Part shown: in pieces, positions 26,873-34,399 of the stretch | Numbering within the stretch: the first letter of the stretch is position 1 | How the letters are laid out: each line of letters opens with the position of its first letter | Origin: Geodermatophilus amargosae | GTDB lineage: Bacteria; Actinomycetota; Actinomycetes; Mycobacteriales; Geodermatophilaceae | NCBI RefSeq assembly: GCF_900116515.1 | Contig: NZ_FPBA01000014.1 | Span: 88,278 to 152,277 of the forward strand | Direction: 5' to 3' | DNA length: 64,000 nucleotides | Translations under genes and position numbers: made by a program | Notes under the pieces: generated by a model | The model's input: only the letters and a program-made list of their open reading frames with translations | The model's database searches: none | What the model was told of the DNA's origin: nothing

Positions 26873-28330
26873 ATGGCCACGATCGAGTTCATCGACCAGT
26901 CCCTGCGCGACGGGCAGCAGAGCCTGTGGGGCATGCGCATGCGCGCCGGGCACATCCTGCCGGTGGCCGAGGCGATAGACCGGGCGGGCTACCGGATCGT
27001 CGACCTCACCGGCAGCTCGCAGTTCGAGGTGCAGGTCCGCTACTGCCGGGACAACCCCTGGGAGGGCCTCGACCTCGTCAAGGCGGCCATGCCGAACAGC
27101 ACGCTGCGCGCGGGGACCCGCAGCAACGGCGTCGTCGGGATGGGGCGCACCCCCGACTCCATCGTCGAGCTGTGGGTGCGGACGCTGGCCAAGCACGGGA
27201 TCGGCAGCCTGTGGATCTTCGACTGCCTGTTCAACCTCGACCAGATGCGGCACATCGCCGGCGTCGCCAACGACGCGGGGATGCGCGTCTCACCGCAGGT
27301 GATGTTCAGCCACTCGCCCGTGCACACCGACGAGTACTTCGAGCGCATCGTGCGGGACATGGCCGGCTGGGACGGCCTGGACACGATCATCCTGGGCGAC
27401 GAGCCCGGCGTCCTGACCGCGGAACGGGCGCGCTCCTGGATCCCGCGGATGCGCGACGCCGCGGGCACGGTGCCGCTGGAGATGCACTTCCACAACACCA
27501 CCGGGCTGGGCACGGTCAACTACCTGACCGGTGCCGAGGAGGGCGTGACCATCGTCCACACGGCGGTGTCCACGTTGGCCAACGGGCCCTCCATGCCCTC
27601 CACCGAGGCCACCCTCGACAACATGCGCCGGCTCGGGCACGACGTGGCGGTCGACGACTCGCGACTGCCCGAGGTCGCCGAGCACTTCCGTGCCGTGGCT
27701 GCCGCGGAGGGCTATGCCACCGGCACGCCGGCGGAGTTCCGCCTGGCGGTCTACCACCAGCAGCTGCCCGGCGGCATGACCGGGACGTTGCTCAACCAGC
27801 TGCGGACCTACGGCATGGAGGACCGCCTCACCGCGGTCCTCGAGGAGGTCGAGGTCGTCCGCGCCGAGATGGGCTACCCGGTCATGGCCACGCCCTTCTC
27901 CCAGCTGGTGGGCATCCAGGCGATGCTCAACGTCGTCAACGAGGAGCGCTACGGCGTGATCCCGGACGAGAACCTCGTCTACCTGGCCGGGCACCTGGGC
28001 CCGCACCCGGGCGAGGTGGACCCCAACCTGCTCGACCGGGCCTTCTCCAGCCCCCGGGGCAAGCACATCCAGGAGAACCCGCCGCCCCAGCCGAGCCTCG
28101 CGGAGGTCCGGCGCGAGTACGGCGAGACCCTGTCGGACGAGGAACTGCTGCTGCGGTACCTGATGCCCGGCCCGGACGTGGACGCCATGTACGCCGCCGG
28201 CCCGATCCCGCAGCGGATCCCCACGGACGTCTCGCCGCACACCCGCTGGGTCCGTGACCTGGTGGCCTCGACCACCGCACGGTCCCTCGAGGCCCGATCC
28301 GGTGACGTGTCGGTCACGCTGCGGCGCTGA
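26873..28330 (+). CDS. PycB/HMGL-like carboxyltransferase homologue 1 (altered metal site)
   Basis: This 485-aa TIM-barrel protein is homologous to the carboxyltransferase of pyruvate carboxylase and oxaloacetate decarboxylase (SLRDGQQSLWG, Asp13; SPVHTDEYF; MHFHN with His205 and His207). In pyruvate carboxylase a carbamylated Lys in KDMAG completes the metal site. Here the aligned segment is GDEPG, so Lys is replaced by Gly175. It still looks folded and expressed (RBS GAGAGGTGG). It probably transfers CO2 from biotin to, or from, an unknown acceptor. It lies 61 nt after BCCP1 and upstream of a thiolase. A paralogue of identical length is at 36.7 kb. Confidence 0.88.
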   Translation: MATIEFIDQSLRDGQQSLWGMRMRAGHILPVAEAIDRAGYRIVDLTGSSQFEVQVRYCRDNPWEGLDLVKAAMPNSTLRAGTRSNGVVGMGRTPDSIVELWVRTLAKHGIGSLWIFDCLFNLDQMRHIAGVANDAGMRVSPQVMFSHSPVHTDEYFERIVRDMAGWDGLDTIILGDEPGVLTAERARSWIPRMRDAAGTVPLEMHFHNTTGLGTVNYLTGAEEGVTIVHTAVSTLANGPSMPSTEATLDNMRRLGHDVAVDDSRLPEVAEHFRAVAAAEGYATGTPAEFRLAVYHQQLPGGMTGTLLNQLRTYGMEDRLTAVLEEVEVVRAEMGYPVMATPFSQLVGIQAMLNVVNEERYGVIPDENLVYLAGHLGPHPGEVDPNLLDRAFSSPRGKHIQENPPPQPSLAEVRREYGETLSDEELLLRYLMPGPDVDAMYAAGPIPQRIPTDVSPHTRWVRDLVASTTARSLEARSGDVSVTLRR

Positions 28331-28417
28331 GCCTGCTCGTCCCTGTCCGTGACCGGCCGGCGCGAGCCCGACCTCCCCTGACGCGACACCGGTCAGGCCG
28401 ACCCCCGTGGAGATGCC

Positions 28418-29605
28418 ATGACGCGCCGAGCGGTCGTCGTCGACGTGGTCCGCAGCCCGTTCACCAAGGGCAAGGACACCGGAGCCCTCGTCGGGGTCCA
28501 CCCGGTGGACCTGCTGGCCGGGGTGCTCGCCGCCCTCCAGGAGCGCACCGGGATCGACCCGGGACGGATCGACGACGTGATAGCCGGCTGCGTGCTGCCG
28601 GTCGGCGAGCAGTCCGGCAACGTCGCCCGGCACGCCGTGCTCGCCGCCGGATGGCCTGAGGAGGTCCCCGCGACCACCATCGACCGCAAGTGCGGCTCGG
28701 CGCAGCAGGCCCTGCAGTTCGCTGCCCAGGCCGTCGTCGCCGGCGAGCAGGACGCCGTCATCGCCGCCGGCGTGGACATGATGAGCACCGTCCCGATGAA
28801 GGCCAACCGGCTCGGACGCGACGAGCTGGGACCGCGGCTGCGCGGGCGGTATGCCGACGGCATGGTGCGCCAGGGCATCTCCGCCGAGCTCATCGCCGCG
28901 CGCTGGTCCATCGGCCGGGAGGAGTGCGACGCCTGGTCGGTCCGCTCCCACCGGCGGGCCGCAGCGGCCGAGGAGGCCGGTGACCTGACCGCCCAGATCC
29001 AGCCGGTGATCCGGCCGGACGGCACCGTCGTCGACCGCGACGAGGGGATCCGGGCGGAGTCCTCGATGGAGACGCTGGCGCGCCTCAAGCCGGCGTTCCG
29101 CGACGAGGCCATGGCGGAGCGGTATCCCGAGATCGGCTGGGTCGTCACGGCCGGCTCCTCCTCCCAGGTCAGCGACGGCGCCGCGGCCGCGCTGGTCGTG
29201 GCCGAGGACGTCGCGGAGCGCTGGGGGCTGCGGCCCCGCGCCGCGGTGGTGCGCGGTGCCGTGGTGGGCGTGGATCCGGTGCTGATGTTGCACGGCGTCA
29301 TCCCGGCCACCGAACGCGTGCTCACGCGCACCGGCCTGGCGATCGACGACATCGACGTCGCGGAGGTGAACGAGGCGTTCGCGCCGGTGGTCCTGGCCTG
29401 GCTCAAGGAGACCGGCGCCGATCCCGAACGGGTCAACGTCCACGGCGGCGCGATCGCCTTCGGCCATCCCGTCGGCGCGTCGGGTGGACGGCTGCTCGCC
29501 ACGCTGCTCGACGCGTTGGAGGGGCGGCACGGGCGGTACGGACTGCTGACGATGTGCGAGAGCGGGGGGATGGCCAACGCCACGGTCCTCGAGCGGCTGT
29601 CGTGA
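28418..29605 (+). CDS. Thiolase (acetyl-CoA acyltransferase, FadA-like)
   Basis: This 395-aa thiolase has the acyl-accepting Cys in DRKCGSAQQA (~residue 90), VNEAFAPV (~310), the His motif GGAIAFGHPVGASGGR (~350) and a C-terminal Cys motif TMCESGGMANA. All are the expected catalytic elements of degradative or biosynthetic thiolases, which cleave 3-ketoacyl-CoA with CoA. In this cluster it could cleave the beta-ketoacyl-CoA produced by carboxylation plus CoA activation. It ends with GTGA overlap into the next gene, a phosphatase. Confidence 0.93.
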   Translation: MTRRAVVVDVVRSPFTKGKDTGALVGVHPVDLLAGVLAALQERTGIDPGRIDDVIAGCVLPVGEQSGNVARHAVLAAGWPEEVPATTIDRKCGSAQQALQFAAQAVVAGEQDAVIAAGVDMMSTVPMKANRLGRDELGPRLRGRYADGMVRQGISAELIAARWSIGREECDAWSVRSHRRAAAAEEAGDLTAQIQPVIRPDGTVVDRDEGIRAESSMETLARLKPAFRDEAMAERYPEIGWVVTAGSSSQVSDGAAAALVVAEDVAERWGLRPRAAVVRGAVVGVDPVLMLHGVIPATERVLTRTGLAIDDIDVAEVNEAFAPVVLAWLKETGADPERVNVHGGAIAFGHPVGASGGRLLATLLDALEGRHGRYGLLTMCESGGMANATVLERLS

Positions 29606-30348
29606 CCGCGCCCTGGCGTCCGGCGGGGACCGCGAACTTCCGTGACCTGGGTGGGCTGCCGACCGAGGACGGCGGCCGCATCCGTCCCGGCCTGCTATTC
29701 CGCAGCGACACGCTGCAGGAGCTCACCGCAGCCGACGTCGACGTGCTCGTCCGGCGGCTGGGGCTGCAGCTGGTGGTGGACCTGCGGGCGCCCGGCGAGG
29801 TGGCCGGCGAGGGCCGGGGTCTGCTCGAGGCCGAGCCGGTCCGCCACGTGAACCTGGCGCTGCACAGCCGGGACCAGCGGCCGATCCCGGACCTGACCGC
29901 CGACACCCTCGTCGAGCACTACCTGGGCTACCTGGCGGTCAGTGCGGCGGCGGCTGCGGAGGCGTTCCGGCTCCTGGCCGGCGAAGGGCTCCCGGCGGTC
30001 GTGCACTGTGCGGCGGGGAAGGACCGGACCGGGGTGATGGCCGGTCTGGTGCTGCGGGCGGTCGGCGTGCCCGCCGACGTGGTGGCGGAGGACTACGCGC
30101 GCAGCGCCGAGGCCGTTCCGGCGATCATCGCCAGGCTGCGCCGGCTGCCGGCCTACGCCGACCGCATCGACCTGCTGCCGCCCGAGGTGCACGAGTGCCG
30201 GGCCGAGACGATGGCGGATTTCCTCCGCGCGGTCGACGAGCAGTACGGGTCGGTGGCCGGCTTCCTGCGGGAGGCCGGGCTCGAGGACGACGTCGTGCGG
30301 CGGCTGCGGGAACGGCTGGTCGTCCCGCCCGGACCGACGGCCGGCTGA
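29602..30348 (+). CDS. Tyrosine phosphatase-like CX5R phosphatase 1
   Basis: This 248-aa protein belongs to the Y_phosphatase3-type fold. The N-terminus has NFRDLGGLPTEDGG and LLFRSDTL, and the active loop HCAAGKDRTGV (~134-144) holds the nucleophilic Cys and Arg of CX5R. Such enzymes dephosphorylate phosphotyrosine, phosphoinositides or small phosphoesters. Its GTG start overlaps the thiolase stop (GTGA), so it is made with the catabolic genes. A convergent paralogue follows immediately. Small-molecule phosphatase activity on a pathway intermediate is a reasonable guess, not shown. Confidence 0.88.
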   Translation: MTAPWRPAGTANFRDLGGLPTEDGGRIRPGLLFRSDTLQELTAADVDVLVRRLGLQLVVDLRAPGEVAGEGRGLLEAEPVRHVNLALHSRDQRPIPDLTADTLVEHYLGYLAVSAAAAAEAFRLLAGEGLPAVVHCAAGKDRTGVMAGLVLRAVGVPADVVAEDYARSAEAVPAIIARLRRLPAYADRIDLLPPEVHECRAETMADFLRAVDEQYGSVAGFLREAGLEDDVVRRLRERLVVPPGPTAG

Positions 30349-30358
30349 TCCGGCCGGG

Positions 30359-31129
30359 CTAGCCGCGCAACGCCGTCCGCAAGCGGGCCAGGACCGTGGG
30401 CTCCAGCCCGGCCTGCAACGCCCACTGCTCCGCGCCGCCGAAGCGTTCCTCCAGGGCAACGAGGAAGCGGCGCATCGTGGCGGCCTCGGCGCGGTAGACC
30501 TCCGGTGGCAGGGCCGCGATGTGGTGGGCGTAGGTGGGCGAGGGCATCAGCCGCTCGCGCAAGATGATGTCGGCGCTCTCCGCGCTGAGCAGGTAGTCGT
30601 CCACCACGGCCTCGGGCTGCACGCCCACCAGGCGCAGGACCAGGGCCGAGAGGACGCCGGTGCGGTCCTTGCCGGCGGCGCAGAAGAAGACGGTGGGCGC
30701 GGTCTCCGCCTCGCTGAGCAGCTCGATCGCCCGCAGCATCGTGCGCCCGGGGGAGTCCAGGTAGGAGAGGTAGCGCGGAACGAGGTCGACCGTGCGGCCG
30801 TCCTCGAGGTAGCTGACCAGGGAGCCGTCCTCCTGGACCAGCGGGAGGTTGACGTAGCGGACGTCCCGGTCGGCCAGCGGACCGCGGCCCTCGGCCACCA
30901 CCTCGTCCTCGCCACGCAGGTCGACCAGCGACCGCACACCCAGCGTGTCGTGCAACCGGGCGACGTCGCCCAGCGACACGGACTGGAGGCTGTCGCTGCG
31001 GAACACCCGGCCGGTCAGGGTCTCCCCGCCGTCCTCTGTCGGGAGGCCGCCGAGATCACGCAGGTTGTAGGCGCCCTCGAGCGGGTGCAGCCGCCGATTG
31101 GCCGCGTCGTCCGGCGGGTCCGTGGTCAT
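30359..31129 (-). CDS. Tyrosine phosphatase-like CX5R phosphatase 2
   Basis: This 256-aa paralogue of the preceding gene is transcribed convergently. It keeps NLRDLGGLPTEDGG, VFRSDSLQ and the active loop FCAAGKDRTGV, with CX5R intact. Its ATG overlaps the upstream acyl-CoA ligase stop (ATGA), so it ends the SDR-ligase-phosphatase operon. Having one such phosphatase in each of two facing operons, plus a HAD phosphatase in a third, suggests phosphorylated intermediates need handling in this cluster. Confidence 0.88.
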   Translation of the reverse strand: MTTDPPDDAANRRLHPLEGAYNLRDLGGLPTEDGGETLTGRVFRSDSLQSVSLGDVARLHDTLGVRSLVDLRGEDEVVAEGRGPLADRDVRYVNLPLVQEDGSLVSYLEDGRTVDLVPRYLSYLDSPGRTMLRAIELLSEAETAPTVFFCAAGKDRTGVLSALVLRLVGVQPEAVVDDYLLSAESADIILRERLMPSPTYAHHIAALPPEVYRAEAATMRRFLVALEERFGGAEQWALQAGLEPTVLARLRTALRG

Positions 31130-32613
31130 GCCTGCTCCTGCTGCAGCCGCGCGCGCTCGGCGTCGCGCACCTCCCGCCGGAGGATCTTGTTGGCGGGGCT
31201 CTTCGGCAGGGCGTCCCAGACCGCCAGGCTCCGGGGTCGCTTGTATCCGGCCACCCGGTCGGCAGCGAAGGCCAGCAGATCCTCCGTGGACGCCTGCTCG
31301 CCGGGCCGCAGGGCCACGACGGCGTGCACCACCTCGCCCCAGCGTTCCGAGGGCAACCCGACGACCGCTGCCTCACGGACGGCCGGATGGCCGGTCAGCG
31401 CGTCCTCGATCTCGCGGGGGTAGACGTTGGACCCTCCGGTGATGATGACGTCGTTGCGCCGGTCGACCAGGTAGAGGAAGCCCTCGTCGTCCATCCGGCC
31501 GATGTCGCCCGTGTGCAGCCAGCCCCCTCGCAGCGTCTCCGCGCTCGCCTCCGGACGGTTCCAGTACCCGCTCATCACGTGCTGGCCGCGGGTGACCACC
31601 TCGCCGGACTCGCCGACGGGGACCTCCCGGTCGTCCTCGTCCACCACCCTGACCTCCACGAGGGTGTAGGGGCGGCCGGCCGAGCCGATCCGGTCGTGCT
31701 CGTCCGGCTGGAGGACGGTGATGGCCATGGGGGCCTCGGCTTGCCCGTAGGTCTGGGCGAGAACCTGCCCGAAGACCTGCTGGGCTCGCTCGCTGACCGA
31801 CGGCGCCATGGGTGAGGCTCCCCAGCAGAGCCGGCGCAGCCGCGGTACCTGCAGCGCGTCGGCGCCCGGCTCGTCGACCGCCATCGCGATCATCGTCGGC
31901 ACCAGGAAGGACGCGGTCGCGCCGGTCCGCTGCAGTTCCTCCAGGTACGCGGAGGGGTCCCAGGCGGTCATCACGACGTTGTGCGCGCCCCGGACCAGGT
32001 GCGGGAGGAAGAAGGCCCCGCTGGCGTGGATCACCGGTGCGGCGTGCAGCATCACGTCACCAGGTCCGACGCCGGGCAGCAGGTCGACCAGGAAGTGGGC
32101 GAGCTCGGCGTGCTCGCTGCGCATCGTGAGGACCGCTCCCTTGGGCTTCCCGGTGGTGCCCCCCGTGTAACCGAGTCGATACGGCGCCTCGACGTCCCGG
32201 TGGACGTCGCACGGCTCCGCGGGACCCGACCAGGCGGTCCGCTCCAGCCAGTCCGGATCCCACGACTGCACCAGGTCCGGGCCGTCGATAGCGGTGCCGC
32301 TGTGGACCAGGCCCCGGGACCCCGAGTCCTGGAGCTTGTACGTCCACTCCGCGGGCGTCTCGCGGTGGTTCAGCGGCACCCGCACCAGCCCGGCCTTGGC
32401 CAGCGCGTAGTAGACGACCAGGCCCTCGATGCCGTTCGGCAGCAGCACGCCCACCCGGTCCCCGGGGGACATGCCGCCGGCGAGGAGGGCGTTGCCGACC
32501 CGGTCGGTGGCCTGGTCGAACTCGGCGAAGGAGACGGTGCGCTCCTCCGCCGTGAGGCAGGGCGCGTCGCCGTACCGACGCGCGGCTGTCCGGATCAGAG
32601 AACCGACCTGCAC
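31126..32613 (-). CDS. AMP-forming acyl-CoA ligase 1 (class I adenylate-forming)
   Basis: This 495-aa ANL enzyme has the P-loop YTGGTTGKPKGAV (~149-161), the A5 motif TYGQAEAP, WLHTGDIGRMDDEGF, DRRNDVIITGGSNVYPREIE and the C-terminal catalytic Lys in KSPANKILRRE. It activates a carboxylic acid to its CoA thioester via the acyl-AMP. GTG 32613 has GGAGGAG close upstream. It lies 43 nt after an SDR and overlaps a phosphatase. In the proposed pathway it would activate the beta-keto acid formed by carboxylation; a second ligase is at 38.2 kb. Confidence 0.92.
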   Translation of the reverse strand: MQVGSLIRTAARRYGDAPCLTAEERTVSFAEFDQATDRVGNALLAGGMSPGDRVGVLLPNGIEGLVVYYALAKAGLVRVPLNHRETPAEWTYKLQDSGSRGLVHSGTAIDGPDLVQSWDPDWLERTAWSGPAEPCDVHRDVEAPYRLGYTGGTTGKPKGAVLTMRSEHAELAHFLVDLLPGVGPGDVMLHAAPVIHASGAFFLPHLVRGAHNVVMTAWDPSAYLEELQRTGATASFLVPTMIAMAVDEPGADALQVPRLRRLCWGASPMAPSVSERAQQVFGQVLAQTYGQAEAPMAITVLQPDEHDRIGSAGRPYTLVEVRVVDEDDREVPVGESGEVVTRGQHVMSGYWNRPEASAETLRGGWLHTGDIGRMDDEGFLYLVDRRNDVIITGGSNVYPREIEDALTGHPAVREAAVVGLPSERWGEVVHAVVALRPGEQASTEDLLAFAADRVAGYKRPRSLAVWDALPKSPANKILRREVRDAERARLQQEQA

Positions 32614-32656
32614 TGCTCCTCCTTCGACGAACGTCGTCCCGACCGTGGCCGCTGCG

Positions 32657-33394
32657 TCAGCCGAGCAGATCCGCTCCGCCGTACACCCCGAGGACCTGTC
32701 CGGTGACCATGGCAGCGGCCGGCGAGGCGAGGAAGGACACCAGCGGCAGGTAGTCCTCGTGCGCGACCCCGCGGCCGGCCGGCGACCTGGCGGCCCTCTC
32801 CTCCAGGGCCGCGTCGGCCCGGTCCCCGAGGAGCGTCCGCACGGCCGCGGTGTCGAGCATCCCCAGCGCCAGTGCGTTGACCCGGACGCCGCGCGACGCC
32901 AGGTCCACGGCGAGATACCGGACGAGTGCCTCGCCCAGGGCCTTGCCGACCCCCACCGACGCGTAGCCGGGGATGACCACGCGCCCGCCTCGGCTGGTCA
33001 GGTACAGGACGAGCCCGCCGCGGGCCATCCGGGGGAGGGCCGCGCGGACGAGGTGCAGCAGGCCGAGTCCGTTGACGGCGACGGCGTGCGCAAAGCGCTC
33101 CGCGTCGCTGTCCAGCACCGAACCGGGCACGACTTCGACCGCGCAGTGCACCAGCTGGTCGACCGGCTCGCCCGCGGGCACGGCGGCCACCAGCTCCTCC
33201 GCGCCCCCGGGGGTGGCCGCGTCCATCGCGACGGCCACGGGCAGCGCGCCGGCGGCGGCCAGGCGGGCACAGGCGGACTCGGCCACGGCAGCGTCCTGCC
33301 GGTAGCCGAGGGCAACGGTGAGACCAGGCCGCGCCAGCGCGGCGGCGATCTCCAGGCCGATGCCCCTCGTCCCGCCGGTGACCACCACCGCCAT
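32657..33394 (-). CDS. SDR oxidoreductase with FabL-like YX6K active site
   Basis: This 245-aa Rossmann protein has TGGTRGIGLEIA at the N-terminus and LTSRGGRV. Its catalytic Tyr and Lys lie in YASVGVGK, six residues apart instead of the usual three. YX6K is the hallmark of enoyl-ACP reductases of the FabI/FabL branch, and its C-terminal half (ALVRYLAVDLASRGVRVN, SPAGRG) resembles FabL. It may therefore reduce an enoyl thioester rather than oxidise an alcohol. ATG 33394 has GGAGG eight nt upstream. It is first in a three-gene operon, divergent from the swivel gene. Confidence 0.85.
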   Translation of the reverse strand: MAVVVTGGTRGIGLEIAAALARPGLTVALGYRQDAAVAESACARLAAAGALPVAVAMDAATPGGAEELVAAVPAGEPVDQLVHCAVEVVPGSVLDSDAERFAHAVAVNGLGLLHLVRAALPRMARGGLVLYLTSRGGRVVIPGYASVGVGKALGEALVRYLAVDLASRGVRVNALALGMLDTAAVRTLLGDRADAALEERAARSPAGRGVAHEDYLPLVSFLASPAAAMVTGQVLGVYGGADLLG

Positions 33395-33411
33395 CCCGAC
33401 CTCCGTCGCCC

Positions 33412-33430
33412 CCGGACATCCGAGGTCTGC
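33412..33430. promoter_or_regulatory. Candidate operator GGACAT-CCG-AGGTCTG
   Basis: It lies 18 nt upstream of the SDR start in the divergent promoter region. It matches the GACAT-N3-ATGTC pattern at 26247 with one mismatch in the inner arms. Confidence 0.45.
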
Positions 33431-33631
33431 AGACTCCCGCGAGGAGAGAACGGCCGTCAAGGCGAGCCCGACGTCGGGGGCGCCGCCCACTACTCTGGGC
33501 CAGAAATGAGACTTACGCTACATTCTCGGCACGAGGGGCGGCTGTCCCAGCGCGGACAGCCTCGGTGAGGTGGGTCCGGGCGCCTTCCGGCGGCTCGTCG
33601 CAGTCACCACCCGCTGACCTGCTGCCACCGA

Positions 33632-33644
33632 ACCATCCGATGTT
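33632..33644. promoter_or_regulatory. Candidate operator ACCAT-CCG-ATGTT
   Basis: It lies 40 nt upstream of the swivel gene start and has the same CCG spacer as the sites at 33.4 and 44.1 kb; one base departs from dyad symmetry. A half site ATGTCT follows at 33654. Confidence 0.4.
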
Positions 33645-33684
33645 TAGGGGTCGATGTCTCCGTGACCCCACCCGAGGAGGGGCC

Positions 33685-34386
33685 ATGACAGAAGCCGGTG
33701 CCATTCCCGACAAGTGGGGCGGGGAGGCGATGAACCCGACGGTGGAGTTCTTCCACTCCGCGATACGCAAGACGGTGGCCGAGCGCCTGGCGGCCTCCGG
33801 CAAGACCTGGGAGGAGGCCGTGGGCGACCCTTCCCTGGAACTCACCCGCGAGGACTTCGTCCGCATCGAGGCCGACATGCTGGCCACCGGCTACCGGTTC
33901 GAGGCCTCCGCGCAGGTCTCGGCGGTCGAGGAGCCCGACAAGTACAAGCCGGAAGCGGCCATCGCCAACACGGGCCAGCAGCCCCGTGACGAGCAGGGGC
34001 GCCTGGTCGTCGGCACCGGGGACAACGTCTTCCAGGCCAAGGGCGACGTCACGGGCACGGCCCGGCTCATCAGCACGGTCGACGTCGTCATGGACATGCT
34101 CGTCAACGGCGTCCCCGAGAACACCATCGCCGTGATCGACGACTCGGGAGGAACGCTGACCGCGCCGATCCTCGAGGGCTTCGCCGGTGTGGTCTGCATG
34201 GGCGGGACCATCCGCTCCCACCTGGGCATCCTCACCCGTGAGTACAACATCCCCTGCCTCATGGCCGCCGACCTCGACGGTCTGCAGGAGGGCGACACGG
34301 TGCTCGTGGAGTACTCCAAGCCCGCGGCCGATGCCTACGCAGAGCGGGACGCCGCGGCGCGGCCCCGCATCATCAAGGTCGACTGA
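33685..34386 (+). CDS. Stand-alone PEP-utilizing-enzyme mobile (phosphohistidine swivel) domain protein
   Basis: This 233-aa protein ends in a swivelling phosphohistidine domain (~115-215). The motif CMGGTIRSHLGILTREYNIP aligns with the GG.TSHAA.. motif of PEP synthase and PPDK, placing the phosphorylated His at residue 179. Residues 1-85 form a separate helical part that I do not recognise. In PEP synthase this domain carries phosphate from the ATP-grasp site to the acceptor site; here it is a free protein. GAGGAGGGG precedes ATG 33685. It forms a two-gene operon with an unknown 521-aa protein; the matching ATP-grasp protein is at 41.7 kb. Confidence 0.88.
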   Translation: MTEAGAIPDKWGGEAMNPTVEFFHSAIRKTVAERLAASGKTWEEAVGDPSLELTREDFVRIEADMLATGYRFEASAQVSAVEEPDKYKPEAAIANTGQQPRDEQGRLVVGTGDNVFQAKGDVTGTARLISTVDVVMDMLVNGVPENTIAVIDDSGGTLTAPILEGFAGVVCMGGTIRSHLGILTREYNIPCLMAADLDGLQEGDTVLVEYSKPAADAYAERDAAARPRIIKVD

Positions 34387-34399
34387 GAGGACCGCCCCG

